Source of the DNA: Taklimakanibacter deserti
GTDB taxonomy: Bacteria; Pseudomonadota; Alphaproteobacteria; Rhizobiales; Aestuariivirgaceae
Length of the DNA: 64,000 nt
NCBI GenBank assembly: GCA_003574785.1
Contig: QORU01000009.1
Span: 124,001 to 188,000, forward strand
Direction of reading: 5' to 3'
The position numbers and the translations under genes are program-made. This document shows, piece after piece, positions 26,590-35,238 of this stretch (its first letter is position 1; every line of letters starts with the position of its first letter). Below the pieces are notes generated by a model, which saw only the letters and a program-made list of their open reading frames with translations, was not told the origin of the DNA and searched no databases.

Positions 26590-27933
26590 TTAGCGACCAT
26601 CCTGATGGTTGAACCAGAGATAGGCGCCCTTGAGATAGAGCGGGCGCAGGAAGGGTAAGGGAAAGCGTGCGAGCCGCCGGGTCAGAACCGCGGGAAGATC
26701 GGCGCGCTCGGGCTTGCCGGCAATGAGATCGGCCAGAGCCCGTCCCGAATGGCTCGCCATCGCCACGCCATTGCCGTGATAGGCGAGCGCCGTCCATACT
26801 GTCTTGCGATCATCGAGCGGGCCGACATAGGGCACGAGATCATAGGAGAGGCAGACGAAGCCGCGCCAGAAATGCGTGATCTCGGCCTTGCCGAAGACCG
26901 GGAACATCTCCTGCAGTGTCTTGATCATATGCTGCTTCATCGGTGCCGCACCCCTATCCGACGCATCGGTGCCGCCTCGGCCGCCGAACAGGAATTCGCC
27001 GCCCGGCAGAAGCCGGAAATAATGCAGGAGATTGCGCGTGTCATAGGCCATGAGGCGAGAGGTCCAGCCCTGCTCGCGCCGCTCGGCCTCGCTCAAGGGG
27101 CGAGTGACGATGATATTGGAGAGCGCCGGCATCAGCCGGCCTCTTGTGTAGGGTGAAACGTCTTCCGGCGTATAGCCATTGGTGGCGACGACGACATGGC
27201 GCGCCGAGAGCGTGCCGCCCGCGGTCGCAAGACGATGCCGGCCGCCTGCTTCCTCCCAGCGCGTGACACGCGAGCGCCCGTGGATCCTCACCCCGGCCGC
27301 GGCGGCGGCGCGCGCGAGGCCGCGCACATAGTTGAGCGGATGGATGCTGAAGCCCACATCGCCCCTGATGCCGCCATGGAAATGCGGCGCCCACAACCCC
27401 TTCGCCTTCAACTCATCGGCAGTGAGAAGCTCGAGCTTCTCGCCGAAGAGACGGGCCATGAAGTCGCGCTCTTCCTCGAGCTCGGTCCAGCGGTTCGGCA
27501 GATGTGCCAGCGAGATCTCGCCGCCCCCATGGATCCAGGCGTCGATGTCGTGCGTCCGGCAGAGCTCCGCCACAAAGGCGACGGCATTCTTCATCGCGCC
27601 ATAGAAGCGGCGCGTGTCGTCGAGACCATAGGACTTGATCAGCGAGCCATAGCTGCGCTTGTGGCAGCCGATGCAGGAGAAGCCGCCATTGCGGCCGGAG
27701 GCGCCCCAGCCGGGCTCGCCCGCCTCCAGCACGCGGACATCTACCCCATAGTCGCGTCTGAGCCGCAAAGCGGCGTTGAGGCCCGTATAGCCGGCGCCGA
27801 TGACGGCGACATCGCATTGGGCATCGCCCGAGAGAGGCGGGATCGCGATATCCAGGGGTTTGGCGGTCGCTTCCCAATAGCTTGCGACGGGGCGGTCGAA
27901 ATGAAAGGCATCCGGATGGGTGGTATTCGGCAT
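26590..27933 (-). CDS. FAD-dependent oxidoreductase, DAO/PuuB (gamma-glutamylputrescine oxidase) type
   Basis: A 447-residue flavoprotein. The dinucleotide motif is DVAVIGAGYTGLNAALRL (about residues 40-57), followed by EAGEPGWGASGRNGGF, typical of the PuuB/OrdL group that oxidises amines or N-substituted amino acids. C-terminal FAD contacts are in WTALAYHGNGVAMASHSG. The ATG at 27933 has only a weak ribosome site; the open frame continues to 28005. Divergent from the dadA-like gene across 71 bp. A decayed copy of its last 45 codons lies at 22264-22402. Confidence 0.88.
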   Translation of the reverse strand: MPNTTHPDAFHFDRPVASYWEATAKPLDIAIPPLSGDAQCDVAVIGAGYTGLNAALRLRRDYGVDVRVLEAGEPGWGASGRNGGFSCIGCHKRSYGSLIKSYGLDDTRRFYGAMKNAVAFVAELCRTHDIDAWIHGGGEISLAHLPNRWTELEEERDFMARLFGEKLELLTADELKAKGLWAPHFHGGIRGDVGFSIHPLNYVRGLARAAAAAGVRIHGRSRVTRWEEAGGRHRLATAGGTLSARHVVVATNGYTPEDVSPYTRGRLMPALSNIIVTRPLSEAERREQGWTSRLMAYDTRNLLHYFRLLPGGEFLFGGRGGTDASDRGAAPMKQHMIKTLQEMFPVFGKAEITHFWRGFVCLSYDLVPYVGPLDDRKTVWTALAYHGNGVAMASHSGRALADLIAGKPERADLPAVLTRRLARFPLPFLRPLYLKGAYLWFNHQDGR

Positions 27934-28004
27934 GTGTTCTTGTGTGTTGTTCAGGACGTGGAACTCGCCTACCACTGGCCCGGCATAAGGAGAAGTGAAT
28001 AGCA

Positions 28005-29255
28005 ATGAAAGCGCTGGTCCTGGGAGCGGGCATTGTCGGGGTGACGACCGCCTATGAGTTGAATCGCGACGGCCATGAGGTGACCGTGATCGATCGCGAG
28101 GAGCTTCCCGCCTCCTTCACCTCCTATGGCAATGCCGGGCTGTTCGCCCCCGCCCATGCCTATGCCTGGTCGTCGCCGGCCGCCCCCGGCATCCTGCTGC
28201 GCTCGCTGTGGCGCAATGACCAGGCCTTGCGCTTCCGCCCCACGCTCGATCCCAAATTCTGGAGCTGGATGTGGAAATTCTGGCGCCAATGCACGGCGGA
28301 ACGCGCCGCCCTCAATACGCAGCGCAAGGCGCGGCTCTGCGCCTATTCGCTCGGCGTGTTTCACGACACGCTAGCGCGGGCGCCCATTGCCTATGACGGG
28401 CGCAAGGACGGGCTTCTCTATCTCTATCGCAGCCAAAAGGCGCTCGATGGTGCTGCGGCCAAGGCGGATACCCTGCGCAAAGAGGGCTGCGTCATCGATG
28501 TGCTCGATCGTGACGCGATCGCCGGCAAGGACGCGGCGCTCGCCGAGGTCAAGGGCAAATTCGCCGGTGCCCTCTATGCGCCCAATGACGAGAGCGGCGA
28601 TTGCCGGCTGTTCGCGCGCAATATGGCGAAATGGCTCATGACACGGGGCGTCACGTTCAAATTCGGCACTCAGGTGACGGGCTTCGACGCTGATGGCGAG
28701 CGGATCACGGCGGTGGTGACCGACAAGGGCAAGGAAACGGCCGATGTGATCGTCCTCTCGCTCGGCATCTATTCGCCGCATCTGGCGCGCCAACTCGGCG
28801 CACACCTGCCGATCTATCCGGTGAAAGGCTATTCGATCACCGCACCCGTCGCCGGCCGCAATAATCCGCCGGGCATCGGCGGCATCGATGAAGAAAATCT
28901 CGTGGCCTATGCGCCCTATGGCGACCGCGTGCGCGCGACGGCGACGGCCGAATTTTCAGGCTATGCGCGCAACCACAGTCCGGAGGATTTCCGCACCATG
29001 CTTCACGTGATGCGCGAGCTCTTCCCGCATGGCGCCGACTGGCAGGCTTCAGAATATTGGGCAGGCCTCAGGCCGATGACGCCGGAAGGAACGCCGATCC
29101 TCGGACAAGGCCGCTACAAGAATCTCTGGTTCAATACCGGGCAAGGTCATATGGGTTGGACCATGAGTCACGGCGCGGCACGTATCACCGCCGATCTCAT
29201 CTCCGGAAAAAAGCCGGAAATCTCCCTCGAAGGCATGACTTACGCGGCGTCATGA
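28005..29255 (+). CDS. dadA: D-amino-acid dehydrogenase (DadA) family
   Basis: A 416-residue FAD enzyme. N-terminal VLGAGIVGVTTAYELNRDGH, then SYGNAGLFAPAHAYAWSSP and RPTLDPKFWSWMWKF, which are characteristic of the small DadA subunit; C-terminal RPMTPEGTPILG and NTGQGHMGWTMSHG complete the DAO fold. Oxidises D-amino acids to keto acids, passing electrons to the respiratory chain. AAGGAG lies 11 bp upstream. The divergent partner gene encodes another amine oxidoreductase, so both may be co-regulated for amine nitrogen release. Confidence 0.88.
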   Translation: MKALVLGAGIVGVTTAYELNRDGHEVTVIDREELPASFTSYGNAGLFAPAHAYAWSSPAAPGILLRSLWRNDQALRFRPTLDPKFWSWMWKFWRQCTAERAALNTQRKARLCAYSLGVFHDTLARAPIAYDGRKDGLLYLYRSQKALDGAAAKADTLRKEGCVIDVLDRDAIAGKDAALAEVKGKFAGALYAPNDESGDCRLFARNMAKWLMTRGVTFKFGTQVTGFDADGERITAVVTDKGKETADVIVLSLGIYSPHLARQLGAHLPIYPVKGYSITAPVAGRNNPPGIGGIDEENLVAYAPYGDRVRATATAEFSGYARNHSPEDFRTMLHVMRELFPHGADWQASEYWAGLRPMTPEGTPILGQGRYKNLWFNTGQGHMGWTMSHGAARITADLISGKKPEISLEGMTYAAS

Positions 29256-29323
29256 GGGAACACATTCTCGCCTCATACGTTCCCTAGGGGACTCCTCAAT
29301 CAAAACAACTCGAGGGGATAGAT

Positions 29324-29680
29324 ATGAAGCGAATCCTCGCTGCTCTCTCTATGTGTGCCTTTCTATTGCCTTTTATTCTTCATTCTTCCGCGCCTGCCGG
29401 AGCGCAAACCGGCATGGCCTCCTATTACAAATCCGGCCGTCTGACGGCCAATGGCGAAAAATTCAATCCAAACGGCTTCACTGCCGCGCATCGTTTTCTC
29501 AAATTCGGCACGCTTGTCCGCGTAACCAATCTCAAGACTGGCCGCTCAATCGTCGTTCGCATCAATGATCGCGGCCCATTCATCAGGGGCCGGATCATCG
29601 ATCTCGCTTATGGCGCTGCGAAGGCCGTTGGCCTTCACAATTCCGGCGTCGCCAAAGTACAGGTCGCCGTACTCAACTAA
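29324..29680 (+). CDS. rlpA: RlpA-like septal ring lytic transglycosylase
   Basis: A 118-residue exported protein: signal peptide (MKRILAALSMCAFLLPFILH, cleavage about residue 28) followed directly by a double-psi beta-barrel RlpA domain. Family motifs are GMASYYKSGRLTANGE, AAHRFLKFGT (catalytic His region) and VRINDRGPFIRGRIIDL (catalytic Asp region). There is no lipobox Cys and no SPOR domain, so it is a minimal form. A strong bidirectional terminator follows. Confidence 0.9.
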   Translation: MKRILAALSMCAFLLPFILHSSAPAGAQTGMASYYKSGRLTANGEKFNPNGFTAAHRFLKFGTLVRVTNLKTGRSIVVRINDRGPFIRGRIIDLAYGAAKAVGLHNSGVAKVQVAVLN

Positions 29681-29751
29681 AATTCCCGCGTTCCGCCAAA
29701 GGGCGGCACAGTCTTACTCAGTCAATCATCGAACCGAAAATTGGTTTCCTC

Positions 29752-29791
29752 AAAAAGCGCGATGACCTGAATCCAGGCCATCACGCTTTTT
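29752..29791. terminator. Bidirectional intrinsic terminator
   Basis: An 18-bp stem with two internal mismatches (29752-29769 AAAAAGCGCGATGACCTG with 29774-29791) around an AATC loop, with A/T runs on both outer sides. It sits between the convergent rlpA stop (29680) and the serine hydrolase stop (29799), so it can terminate both. Confidence 0.85.
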
Positions 29792-29798
29792 TGATTTT

Positions 29799-31007
29799 TT
29801 ACGTGATCTCATTCGCCAGCGCATGGAACATGCGCAGCGTGTCGATGCCGAGCTCGATATTGAGGAAATCCGGCCAGCTCGACAATTTCACCATCACCAG
29901 ATCGCGGCTCGTATCTATGTGGATGAACTGGCCGAAGACGCCGCGGCACAGGATCACGGGGCGGGACACATCCTCGATCCAGAATTGATTGCGATAAGCG
30001 CCATTGGGCGTGGTGAGCGTATAAGGCTCGCCGAACCGCGTGTTGTCGCCAGTCTGCGTCGCCTTGATCCAGGCCGCGGGCACGATCTGGCGGCCATTGA
30101 ACACACCGTCATCGAGATAGAGCGAGCCGAAGCGGGCATAGTCGCGCAAGCTGGCGTTGAGGCCGCCCTCGGCCAGCGCATAGCCGGCGCGATCGACGGT
30201 GAAACAGGCGCTTTCCGCAGCCCCCATAGGCTGCCATAGAAGCTCCGATATGAGCTGCGGCAGGCGCTTCCCGGTGGCGCGCTCCATGCAGAAGGCGAGC
30301 ACATCGGTCTCGATCGAGCGATAGACGAAGCGCTCGCCATGCGGCCGCTCGCGGAAGTTAAGCGAGAGAATGAGCTCCCACACATGGCCGGGGAAGCCTT
30401 CGGCGCCGGCGGGCGCCGGCTTCCAGCCGGATGCCACATCGACCTTGCCGACATCGGAATAGGGATCGGTATATTCCTCGCTGAAGCGGACACCGGTGGT
30501 CATGTCGAGGACCTGCTGCAGCGTCGCACCCGCATAAGCGGTCTGGGCGAGCTCGGGCAGATAATGCGTGACCAGGGCACGAGGGTCGAGCACGCCAAGG
30601 GCCACAAGACAACCCGCCGCCGCACCGGTCACCGACTTCGCCATGGACTGCGAAAGGTGAAGCGTGCGCTCGGTCATGCCGTTGAAATAACGCTCCCATA
30701 GGATGCGGCCCTTATGCAGCACGATGAGGCCATCAGTGTAGCTGTCGTCGAGGAATGCCTCGACCGTGGTGGGGACACCACCCAGGCGCTCGAAGCCGAT
30801 GCCGCCCAGATCCTGCGGCACTTGCGGGAAAACCGATTCAGGCCCGGTGCCGCGCCAGACTTCAGCCGTGGGAAGGATCTCGCGCACATGCTGGAACGAC
30901 CAGCGATTCCAGGGCGGGCGGTCCCAATCCGCAAAAGGAACGCGCAACTGGGGAGGGCTGCCGCGCATGATTTGAGGGCGCGGCTCGGAATTCTTATAGG
31001 ATGTCAT
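29799..31007 (-). CDS. Serine hydrolase, beta-lactamase class C / 6-aminohexanoate-dimer hydrolase-like
   Basis: A 402-residue protein of the beta-lactamase superfamily. The SxxK nucleophile motif is SMAK in LSQSMAKSVTG (about residues 119-129) and the tyrosine element is YRSIETDVL (about 222-230), the Y-x-S form seen in esterases and nylon-oligomer hydrolases rather than the YxN of penicillinases. No signal peptide, so it is probably cytoplasmic. It follows the binding protein of the polyamine-type transporter on the same strand, across a GC-rich hairpin, and could cleave an imported amide or ester. Confidence 0.82.
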   Translation of the reverse strand: MTSYKNSEPRPQIMRGSPPQLRVPFADWDRPPWNRWSFQHVREILPTAEVWRGTGPESVFPQVPQDLGGIGFERLGGVPTTVEAFLDDSYTDGLIVLHKGRILWERYFNGMTERTLHLSQSMAKSVTGAAAGCLVALGVLDPRALVTHYLPELAQTAYAGATLQQVLDMTTGVRFSEEYTDPYSDVGKVDVASGWKPAPAGAEGFPGHVWELILSLNFRERPHGERFVYRSIETDVLAFCMERATGKRLPQLISELLWQPMGAAESACFTVDRAGYALAEGGLNASLRDYARFGSLYLDDGVFNGRQIVPAAWIKATQTGDNTRFGEPYTLTTPNGAYRNQFWIEDVSRPVILCRGVFGQFIHIDTSRDLVMVKLSSWPDFLNIELGIDTLRMFHALANEIT

Positions 31008-31022
31008 GATTTCTGATGGATC

Positions 31023-31048
31023 CCCCGGCGGGTCGATTCCCGCCGGGG
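31023..31048 (-). terminator. GC-rich hairpin after binding-protein gene 1
   Basis: Perfect 10-bp stem (CCCCGGCGGG and its complement) with a 6-nt loop, 12 bp after the stop of the downstream solute-binding gene. No strong U run follows, so it may mainly protect the upstream mRNA from 3' decay or attenuate read-through into the hydrolase. Confidence 0.6.
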
Positions 31049-31059
31049 TTGGTGATGCC

Positions 31060-32094
31060 TTATTTCGTCAGGTCAGTCCAGATCGCCGTATAGAGCTGCT
31101 GCACCTCAGGCGGGCAGGTCATGGAGATTTCGCCGGCGGCGAGAAACTCCGCCGGGATGTTCACCTCCGGTGCGTCCTTCATGTCGGCCGGCATGAATTC
31201 ATCCGAGCCCTTGATGCCATTGGCATAGCGCGCGAAAGCCGAGATCAGAGCGGCATTTTCCGGCGCCATGATGAAGTTCTGGAACAGCTTGGCATTCTCC
31301 GCATTCTTGGCGTCCTTCAGCACCGCGACATTGTCCATCCACACGATATAACCTTCCTTGGGATAGCCGTAATGGATCTTCTTGTTCTGCAGGCGCTGGC
31401 GCAGCACCGAGCCGTTCCAGTCGAGAGTCGCGGCGAAATCGCCGTTCACCATCTTCTCGATGGTCGAATATTCCATCGACATCCAGTCGGGCTTGGCGGC
31501 GACCAGCGTGTCGCGCACCTTCTTGAGAATCTCCTTGTCGCCGGTGCACAGCGTGCCGCCATTGTATTTGATCGCCGCATAGATGACGTCGTTCATTTCG
31601 GGAACGAGATTGAGCTTGCCTTTGAGCTCGGCCGGAACGTTGAAAAGGACGCCCCAGGTATTGATGTCGCCCTTATAGACATCGGTATTGACGCCGATAC
31701 CGAGCGTGCCCCACTGCCAGGGCACGGTGTAGTGGCGGCCCTTGTCATAGTCGACATTCACCCAGCGGTCCTCGATATGCTTGAAATTCTCCATCTGGTC
31801 GGGGCGCGTCTCGAGCAACAGGCCCTCATTGATCCAGATCGGCACGTAATTGCCGGACGGCACCACGATGTCGAAGCCATGGCCGCCGGCCTTGATCTTG
31901 GCGAGCGCCGTGTCGTTCGAGTCATAATCGGTGACCGTAACCTTGACCTTATGGGTTTCCTCGAATTTCTTGATCAAGTCCGGATTGGTATAGTTGCCCC
32001 AATTGTAGATGTTGAGCTCGCCCTCGGCCGAGGCCGGCACGGCGAAGGCCGTCATGGCGAGAGCCATGGCGGCATATTTCAGCTTCGGTGTCAT
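31060..32094 (-). CDS. Spermidine/putrescine-type ABC substrate-binding protein, copy 1
   Basis: A 344-residue periplasmic binding protein of the PotD/PotF type. Signal peptide with cleavage at about PASAEGE (residue 24), then [20 protein letters not shown], the diagnostic PotD start; [15 protein letters not shown] is the central hinge motif. Same length as, and plainly a tandem duplicate of, the protein encoded at 32171-33205. Separate ligand preferences are likely because pocket-adjacent residues differ (for example DWNGS against YWNGA). Confidence 0.92.
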   Translation of the reverse strand: MTPKLKYAAMALAMTAFAVPASAEGELNIYNWGNYTNPDLIKKFEETHKVKVTVTDYDSNDTALAKIKAGGHGFDIVVPSGNYVPIWINEGLLLETRPDQMENFKHIEDRWVNVDYDKGRHYTVPWQWGTLGIGVNTDVYKGDINTWGVLFNVPAELKGKLNLVPEMNDVIYAAIKYNGGTLCTGDKEILKKVRDTLVAAKPDWMSMEYSTIEKMVNGDFAATLDWNGSVLRQRLQNKKIHYGYPKEGYIVWMDNVAVLKDAKNAENAKLFQNFIMAPENAALISAFARYANGIKGSDEFMPADMKDAPEVNIPAEFLAAGEISMTCPPEVQQLYTAIWTDLTK

Positions 32095-32131
32095 GTTTCC
32101 TCTCCCAGTTATTGTTGTCGCATTTCAAAGA

Positions 32132-32159
32132 GCATCCCGGCAGGCTCCTGCCGGGATGC
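32132..32159 (-). terminator. GC-rich hairpin between the two binding-protein genes
   Basis: Perfect 12-bp stem (GCATCCCGGCAG and its complement) with a 4-nt loop, 12 bp after the stop of binding-protein copy 2. Lacks a long U run; probable attenuator or mRNA-stabilising element, comparable in place and size to those at 31023 and 33255. Confidence 0.65.
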
Positions 32160-32170
32160 ATTCCTGCTTC

Positions 32171-33205
32171 TTATTTGAGCAACTCGGTCCAGATCTTGGA
32201 ATAGATCTCGGTCACTTCCGGCTCGCAGAGTTTGAAGAAACGTCCCTTGTCGACGAACTCGGCCGGGATCTCGACTTCCGGCGCGCCCTTCATGTGCGCC
32301 GGCATGTATTGATCGGAGCCCTTGATGCCATTCGCGTAGTTGGCGAAAGCCGAGATCAGGGCCGCGTTCTGCGGATCCATGATGAAGTTCTGGAAGAGCT
32401 TGGCGTTCTCGACATTCTTGGCGTCTTTCAGCACCGCGACACTGTCCATGAACAAGGGATAGCCGTCCTTGGGATAGCCAAAACGCACATCCTTGTTCTG
32501 CATCCTGGAGCGCAAGGCGGCTCCGTTCCAGTAATAGGCGGCGCCATAGTCGCGGCTCGCGAATTTATCGATTATGCTGTAGTCCATCGCGATCCAGCTT
32601 TTCTTGGCATTGACCAGCGTGTCGCGAACCTTCTTGAGGAGCTCCTTGTCGGCCGTGCACCATTCGCCGCCCAGATACCAGATGGTGAGCGCCATGACGT
32701 CGTTCATCTCGGGCGCCACATCGATCTTTCCGGCAAGCTCGGGCGGCGGATCGAGAATGACTTTCGCCGTATTGATATCGCCCTTATAGAGGGACGTGTC
32801 GACGACGATGCCGGTCGAGCCCCATTGCCAGGGCACGGAATAGCGGCGACCCGGATCCCAATCGACATTCACCCAGCGGTCCTCGACATTCTTGAAGTTC
32901 TCCATCTGGTCCGGACGGGTCTCGATGAGCAATCCCTCCTTGATCCAGACCGGCATGAAATTCGCCGACGGCACGACGATGTCGAAGCCATGGCCGCCGG
33001 CGCGGATCTTGGCCAGCGCCGTGTCGTTGGAATCATAGTCGGTCACCGTGACCTTGACCTTGTAGGTCTCCTCGAATTTCTTGATCAGCTCCGGATTGGT
33101 GTAGTTGCCCCAATTGTAGATATGGAGCTCGCCCTCAGCGAGGGCGGGCACGGTCATGGCCGCCATGGCCATGCCGATCATCCCGTATTTCAGTTTTGCG
33201 ATCAT
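32171..33205 (-). CDS. Spermidine/putrescine-type ABC substrate-binding protein, copy 2
   Basis: A 344-residue PotD/PotF-type protein with signal peptide (cleavage about residue 24) and mature start [20 protein letters not shown]. Nearly collinear with copy 1 downstream, with no net gaps, so the pair arose by tandem duplication. Lies downstream of the two permease genes and the ATPase, giving the order ATPase-permease-permease-binding protein-binding protein. Confidence 0.92.
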   Translation of the reverse strand: MIAKLKYGMIGMAMAAMTVPALAEGELHIYNWGNYTNPELIKKFEETYKVKVTVTDYDSNDTALAKIRAGGHGFDIVVPSANFMPVWIKEGLLIETRPDQMENFKNVEDRWVNVDWDPGRRYSVPWQWGSTGIVVDTSLYKGDINTAKVILDPPPELAGKIDVAPEMNDVMALTIWYLGGEWCTADKELLKKVRDTLVNAKKSWIAMDYSIIDKFASRDYGAAYYWNGAALRSRMQNKDVRFGYPKDGYPLFMDSVAVLKDAKNVENAKLFQNFIMDPQNAALISAFANYANGIKGSDQYMPAHMKGAPEVEIPAEFVDKGRFFKLCEPEVTEIYSKIWTELLK

Positions 33206-33254
33206 TTCCTATTCTCCCTGGTATTTCGACTTGTCTTGCCCTCAATGCCAAACC

Positions 33255-33277
33255 CGGTGCCGCCTATCGCGGCACCG
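33255..33277 (-). terminator. GC-rich hairpin in the leader of binding-protein copy 2
   Basis: Perfect 9-bp stem (CGGTGCCGC and its complement) with a 5-nt loop, 123 bp after the permease stop and 50 bp before the binding-protein start. It could separate low permease from high binding-protein expression. Confidence 0.55.
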
Positions 33278-33399
33278 AAATCAGATATCAGTCTGCGCTC
33301 ATTTGATGTTACCCGTCCAGATGCACCGGCCGTCACGCAGTTCCCGAGGGAACCCGGCGCATCTTGCAAGATCGGTCAATGGCGAAGCCATGATGCCGT

Positions 33400-34299
33400 T
33401 CACGCCTGCCTTCGGTTGAGGAAGAAGAACAAGGTGACGATGACGATGGAAATCAGCAGGAATACGCTCGATATGGCGTTGATCTCCGGCGTCACGACTC
33501 GGCGGAGCTGGCCCAGCATATAAGTGGGCAGCGTGTCCTGGCCGCCCGACTTGACGAGCTCGGTGATGACGACATCGTCGAGCGAGATGACGAAGGCCAG
33601 CATCAGGCCGGCGATGATGCCGGGCCACATCAAGGGCAAGGTCACCCGCCGGAACGTCATCCACGGTGTCGCATAGAGGTCGGCGGCGGCGCGCTCGAGC
33701 GTCAGGTCCATATTCTCGAGCCGGGCGCGGATCGGCAAATAGGCGAAGGGAATGCAGAAGGCCGTGTGCGCGATGATGAGATAGCCGAGACCCGTATAGC
33801 CGGTCCAGATCTTGACCATGGCGAAGAAGATCAGGAGCGCAATGCCGGTGACGATCTCCGGCACCATCAAGGGCTGGTTGATGAAGCCATAGATGAAGTT
33901 GAGGCCGCGATAGGGCCTGGTGCGGGTCGTGGCGAGGCCCGCCATCGTGGCGGCGATGGTCGAGATGACGGCGGCACAGCTCGCGATGATGAAAGAGCGG
34001 GTCGAGGCCTCGACGATCTGGGCATTGTTCCAGGCCGCGACATACCAGCGCCAGGAAAAGCCCTCCCAGACCGCGATGGAAGGGCCGGCATTGAAGGAAT
34101 AGACCACGAGGGTCGCGATCGGCAGATAGAGCAGGACAAAACAGAAGAGGGCGATGGTGCCGAAGCCGGTCTGCCGCTTGACCGAGAACGTGCCGCCGAT
34201 TTTCGCCAGGCTTGGCTTTTTCGCATCGGCTTGCCCGAAAGCCATGGGATGGCCGGGTTTAACCCGGCCATGAACTTTCTGGGCCGATGCTCTACCCAT
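33400..34299 (-). CDS. Polyamine-type ABC transporter permease (PotC-like)
   Basis: A permease of the BPD_transp_1 family, 299 residues from the ATG at 34299. About six hydrophobic segments; the EAA loop is DLTLERAAADLYATPWMTFR. The N-terminal about 40 residues are hydrophilic and the first TM starts near GFGTIALFCF. The ATG at 34299 overlaps the previous stop by 8 bp and has GGAG 9 bp upstream; the alternative ATG at 34245 gives 281 residues but lacks a ribosome site. A perfect 23-bp palindrome lies between the two candidate starts. Confidence 0.88.
   Translation of the reverse strand: MGRASAQKVHGRVKPGHPMAFGQADAKKPSLAKIGGTFSVKRQTGFGTIALFCFVLLYLPIATLVVYSFNAGPSIAVWEGFSWRWYVAAWNNAQIVEASTRSFIIASCAAVISTIAATMAGLATTRTRPYRGLNFIYGFINQPLMVPEIVTGIALLIFFAMVKIWTGYTGLGYLIIAHTAFCIPFAYLPIRARLENMDLTLERAAADLYATPWMTFRRVTLPLMWPGIIAGLMLAFVISLDDVVITELVKSGGQDTLPTYMLGQLRRVVTPEINAISSVFLLISIVIVTLFFFLNRRQA
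34249..34271. repeat. Perfect 23-bp palindrome at the permease start
   Basis: ATGGCCGGGTT-T-AACCCGGCCAT, two perfect 11-bp arms around one base. It falls within the first 17 codons of the permease if translation starts at 34299, or just upstream if it starts at 34245. The motif family (GGCCGGGTTAAACCCGGCC-like hairpins) is of the type repeated between genes in Hyphomicrobiales; the copy number in this genome cannot be seen here. Confidence 0.7.
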
Positions 34300-35236
34300 G
34301 GCGCACGTCTCCGCGGGTCGCATAGCGGACATAGACCATAAGGGCGATCATCACGATGGCCATCAAGGTGATCGAGAGTGCCGCACCCAGGGGCCAGTTG
34401 CGGCCCTGGCCGAATTGCAGCTCTATCAGATTGCCCAGCATCATGTTCTTGCCGCCGCCCAAGACGCGCGGCGTCACATAGGCACCGAGCGAGGGAATGA
34501 AGACGAGGATCGAGCCCGCGATGATGCCGGGCTTGACCAGGGGGATGATGACCCGGCGCAGCACCTGGAAGCGGTTGGCATAGAGATCGTAGCCGGCCTC
34601 GACCAGGCGGAAATCGAGCTTCTCCATGCTGGCATAGAGCGGCAGCACCATGAGCGGCAAATAGACATAGAGCATGCCCAGCATGATGGCGACATCGGTG
34701 AACATGATCTGGATCGGGCTCGAGATGATGCCGAGCTTCAGGAGGATCGTGTTGAATATGCCCTCGTTGCGGATGACTTCCTGGACCGCGAAGGTGCGGA
34801 TCAGGAGGTTGGTCCAGAAGGGGATGGTGATGAGGAAGAGCCAGATGTCGCGCGCCTTTTCCGAGCGCGTGGCGATGAAATAGGCGGTCGGAAAGCCGAA
34901 GATCAGCGCCATGATGGTGGTGAGGAGAGAGAGCTTCACCGAGCGCCAGAGGATCGAGAGATGCGCATCGGCGAAGGTCGTCGTGTCGTCGAAAATGTCC
35001 TTCTGGAACAACACCTGGAACCAGGCTTGGCCCGAGGGCTTCCACACCACGCCGCCATAATCGGCAGGCGTCAGGAAGGAATAGATCAGGACGATGACGA
35101 GTGGGCCAGTGGCGGCGAAAAGGATGATGAGGAGGGCGGGAGAGGCGAGGTACCAGCGATTGCGGACTTCGCGCCGGTCAGCGTCGGCGGCGACTTGAGC
35201 GGCGCGGGAGACGGGCGGCGGACGTTCCTGGATCAT
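34292..35236 (-). CDS. Polyamine-type ABC transporter permease (PotB-like)
   Basis: A 314-residue BPD_transp_1 permease. Hydrophobic segments begin at about residue 30 (YLASPALLIILFAATGPLVI) and the EAA loop is FRLVEAGYDLYANRFQVLR followed by IIPLVKPGII, as in PotB/PotH. It follows the ATPase with a 2-bp gap and overlaps the PotC-like gene. Confidence 0.92.
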   Translation of the reverse strand: MIQERPPPVSRAAQVAADADRREVRNRWYLASPALLIILFAATGPLVIVLIYSFLTPADYGGVVWKPSGQAWFQVLFQKDIFDDTTTFADAHLSILWRSVKLSLLTTIMALIFGFPTAYFIATRSEKARDIWLFLITIPFWTNLLIRTFAVQEVIRNEGIFNTILLKLGIISSPIQIMFTDVAIMLGMLYVYLPLMVLPLYASMEKLDFRLVEAGYDLYANRFQVLRRVIIPLVKPGIIAGSILVFIPSLGAYVTPRVLGGGKNMMLGNLIELQFGQGRNWPLGAALSITLMAIVMIALMVYVRYATRGDVRHG

Positions 35237-35238
35237 GA

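Noticed and set aside
22438..26590. Insertion sequence or phage origin for the orphan gene
   Set aside because: No transposase, integrase, terminal inverted repeats or tRNA target is visible. The only flanking similarity is the oxidoreductase 3'-end duplicate, which is a gene fragment and not an IS end.
29799..31007. Antibiotic-resistance beta-lactamase
   Set aside because: Fold and SxxK are shared, but the Y-x-S motif, lack of a signal peptide and context indicate an esterase or oligomer amidase.
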